Positions 63,773 through 64,000 of a DNA stretch of 64,000 bases are shown here, piece by piece. How positions within the stretch are numbered: position 1 is the stretch's first letter; each line of letters opens with the position of its first letter. A program made the translations under genes and the position numbers. Source of the stretch: Atrichornis clamosus (taxonomy: Eukaryota > Chordata > Aves > Passeriformes > Menuridae); NCBI GenBank assembly GCA_013400975.1, contig WBMZ01011923.1, forward strand, positions 62,001 through 126,000, written 5' to 3'. The notes below the pieces were generated by a model. The model saw only the letters and a list, made by a program, of their open reading frames with translations, ran no database searches and was not told the origin of the DNA.

Positions 63773-64000
63773 GGACACAGGAGATGAGCCCCTCCCAATG
63801 CTAATGATCTCCATGTGCCCTTGCCCATATATGAAGTTTCCCAGAACCCCTCAGTGTGTAGGCTTTCTCTTTCACAATTTGTTTCAACCTTGAAAAGACC
63901 TTTTTGAGTGCTTTAAAATAACTATGTTGTCATTCTTTAGTTTAAAAAGATCTTTTCTTCCCTCTGTTTTTTCCCGTTCAACCTCAGTTGTTCAGACTTT

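Larger units (their letters stand above)
61906..64000. other. Unique non-coding DNA to the window end
   Basis: The longest open frame in the whole window lies here: 150 codons on + at 62086-62538. It is leucine-, serine- and cysteine-rich with no recognisable domain, signal or family, so I treat it as a chance frame. An A-rich run and a TC repeat are listed separately. No retroposon was delimited. Confidence 0.55.

Noticed and set aside
1..64000. CRISPR arrays, operons, tRNA or rRNA genes, endogenous retroviral LTR pairs
   Set aside because: I saw no regularly spaced repeats, no clustered same-strand genes, no cloverleaf-type gene and no paired long terminal repeats. The content is vertebrate nuclear non-coding DNA.

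Overview
The window looks like vertebrate nuclear DNA, most likely from a bird. The main evidence is three 5'-truncated LINEs of the CR1 family, the dominant transposable element of bird and reptile genomes, together with one worn CORE-SINE of the amniote MIR type. The rest fits this reading: AT-rich sequence, sparse CpG, low repeat density, and no Alu, B1 or L1 elements. I cannot name the species, chromosome or neighbouring genes.

I find no protein-coding gene, rRNA, tRNA, CRISPR array or operon-like structure. Every open frame is short (150 codons or fewer). None shows a recognisable domain except the two or three that translate pieces of the CR1 reverse-transcriptase ORF2. The window is therefore best read as a gene desert or a very long intron.

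Layout: 1-20829 is unique non-coding DNA with a cluster of CAGGTG E-boxes near 3.5 kb and a palindromic POU-type site near 15.2 kb. 20830-21675 is an old sense CR1 followed by a GT-rich tract. 24391-24690 is a roughly 300-bp imperfect palindrome, the most striking structure here. 26.5-28.8 kb holds a purine-rich tract and a pyrimidine-rich tract. 36.9-41.3 kb is a non-coding block with a CpG-dense patch and several homeodomain-site clusters, and it looks like regulatory (enhancer-type) DNA. 44745-45440 is a second sense CR1. 55.7-55.9 kb is another homeodomain-rich patch. 59046-59215 is the MIR-like SINE. 60800-61905 is an antisense CR1, and the tail is unique DNA ending in a (TC)n run.

No genes are seen working together. 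If the window has a function it is probably cis-regulatory or structural. The enhancer and transcription-factor calls are motif-based inferences that need cross-species conservation or chromatin data.
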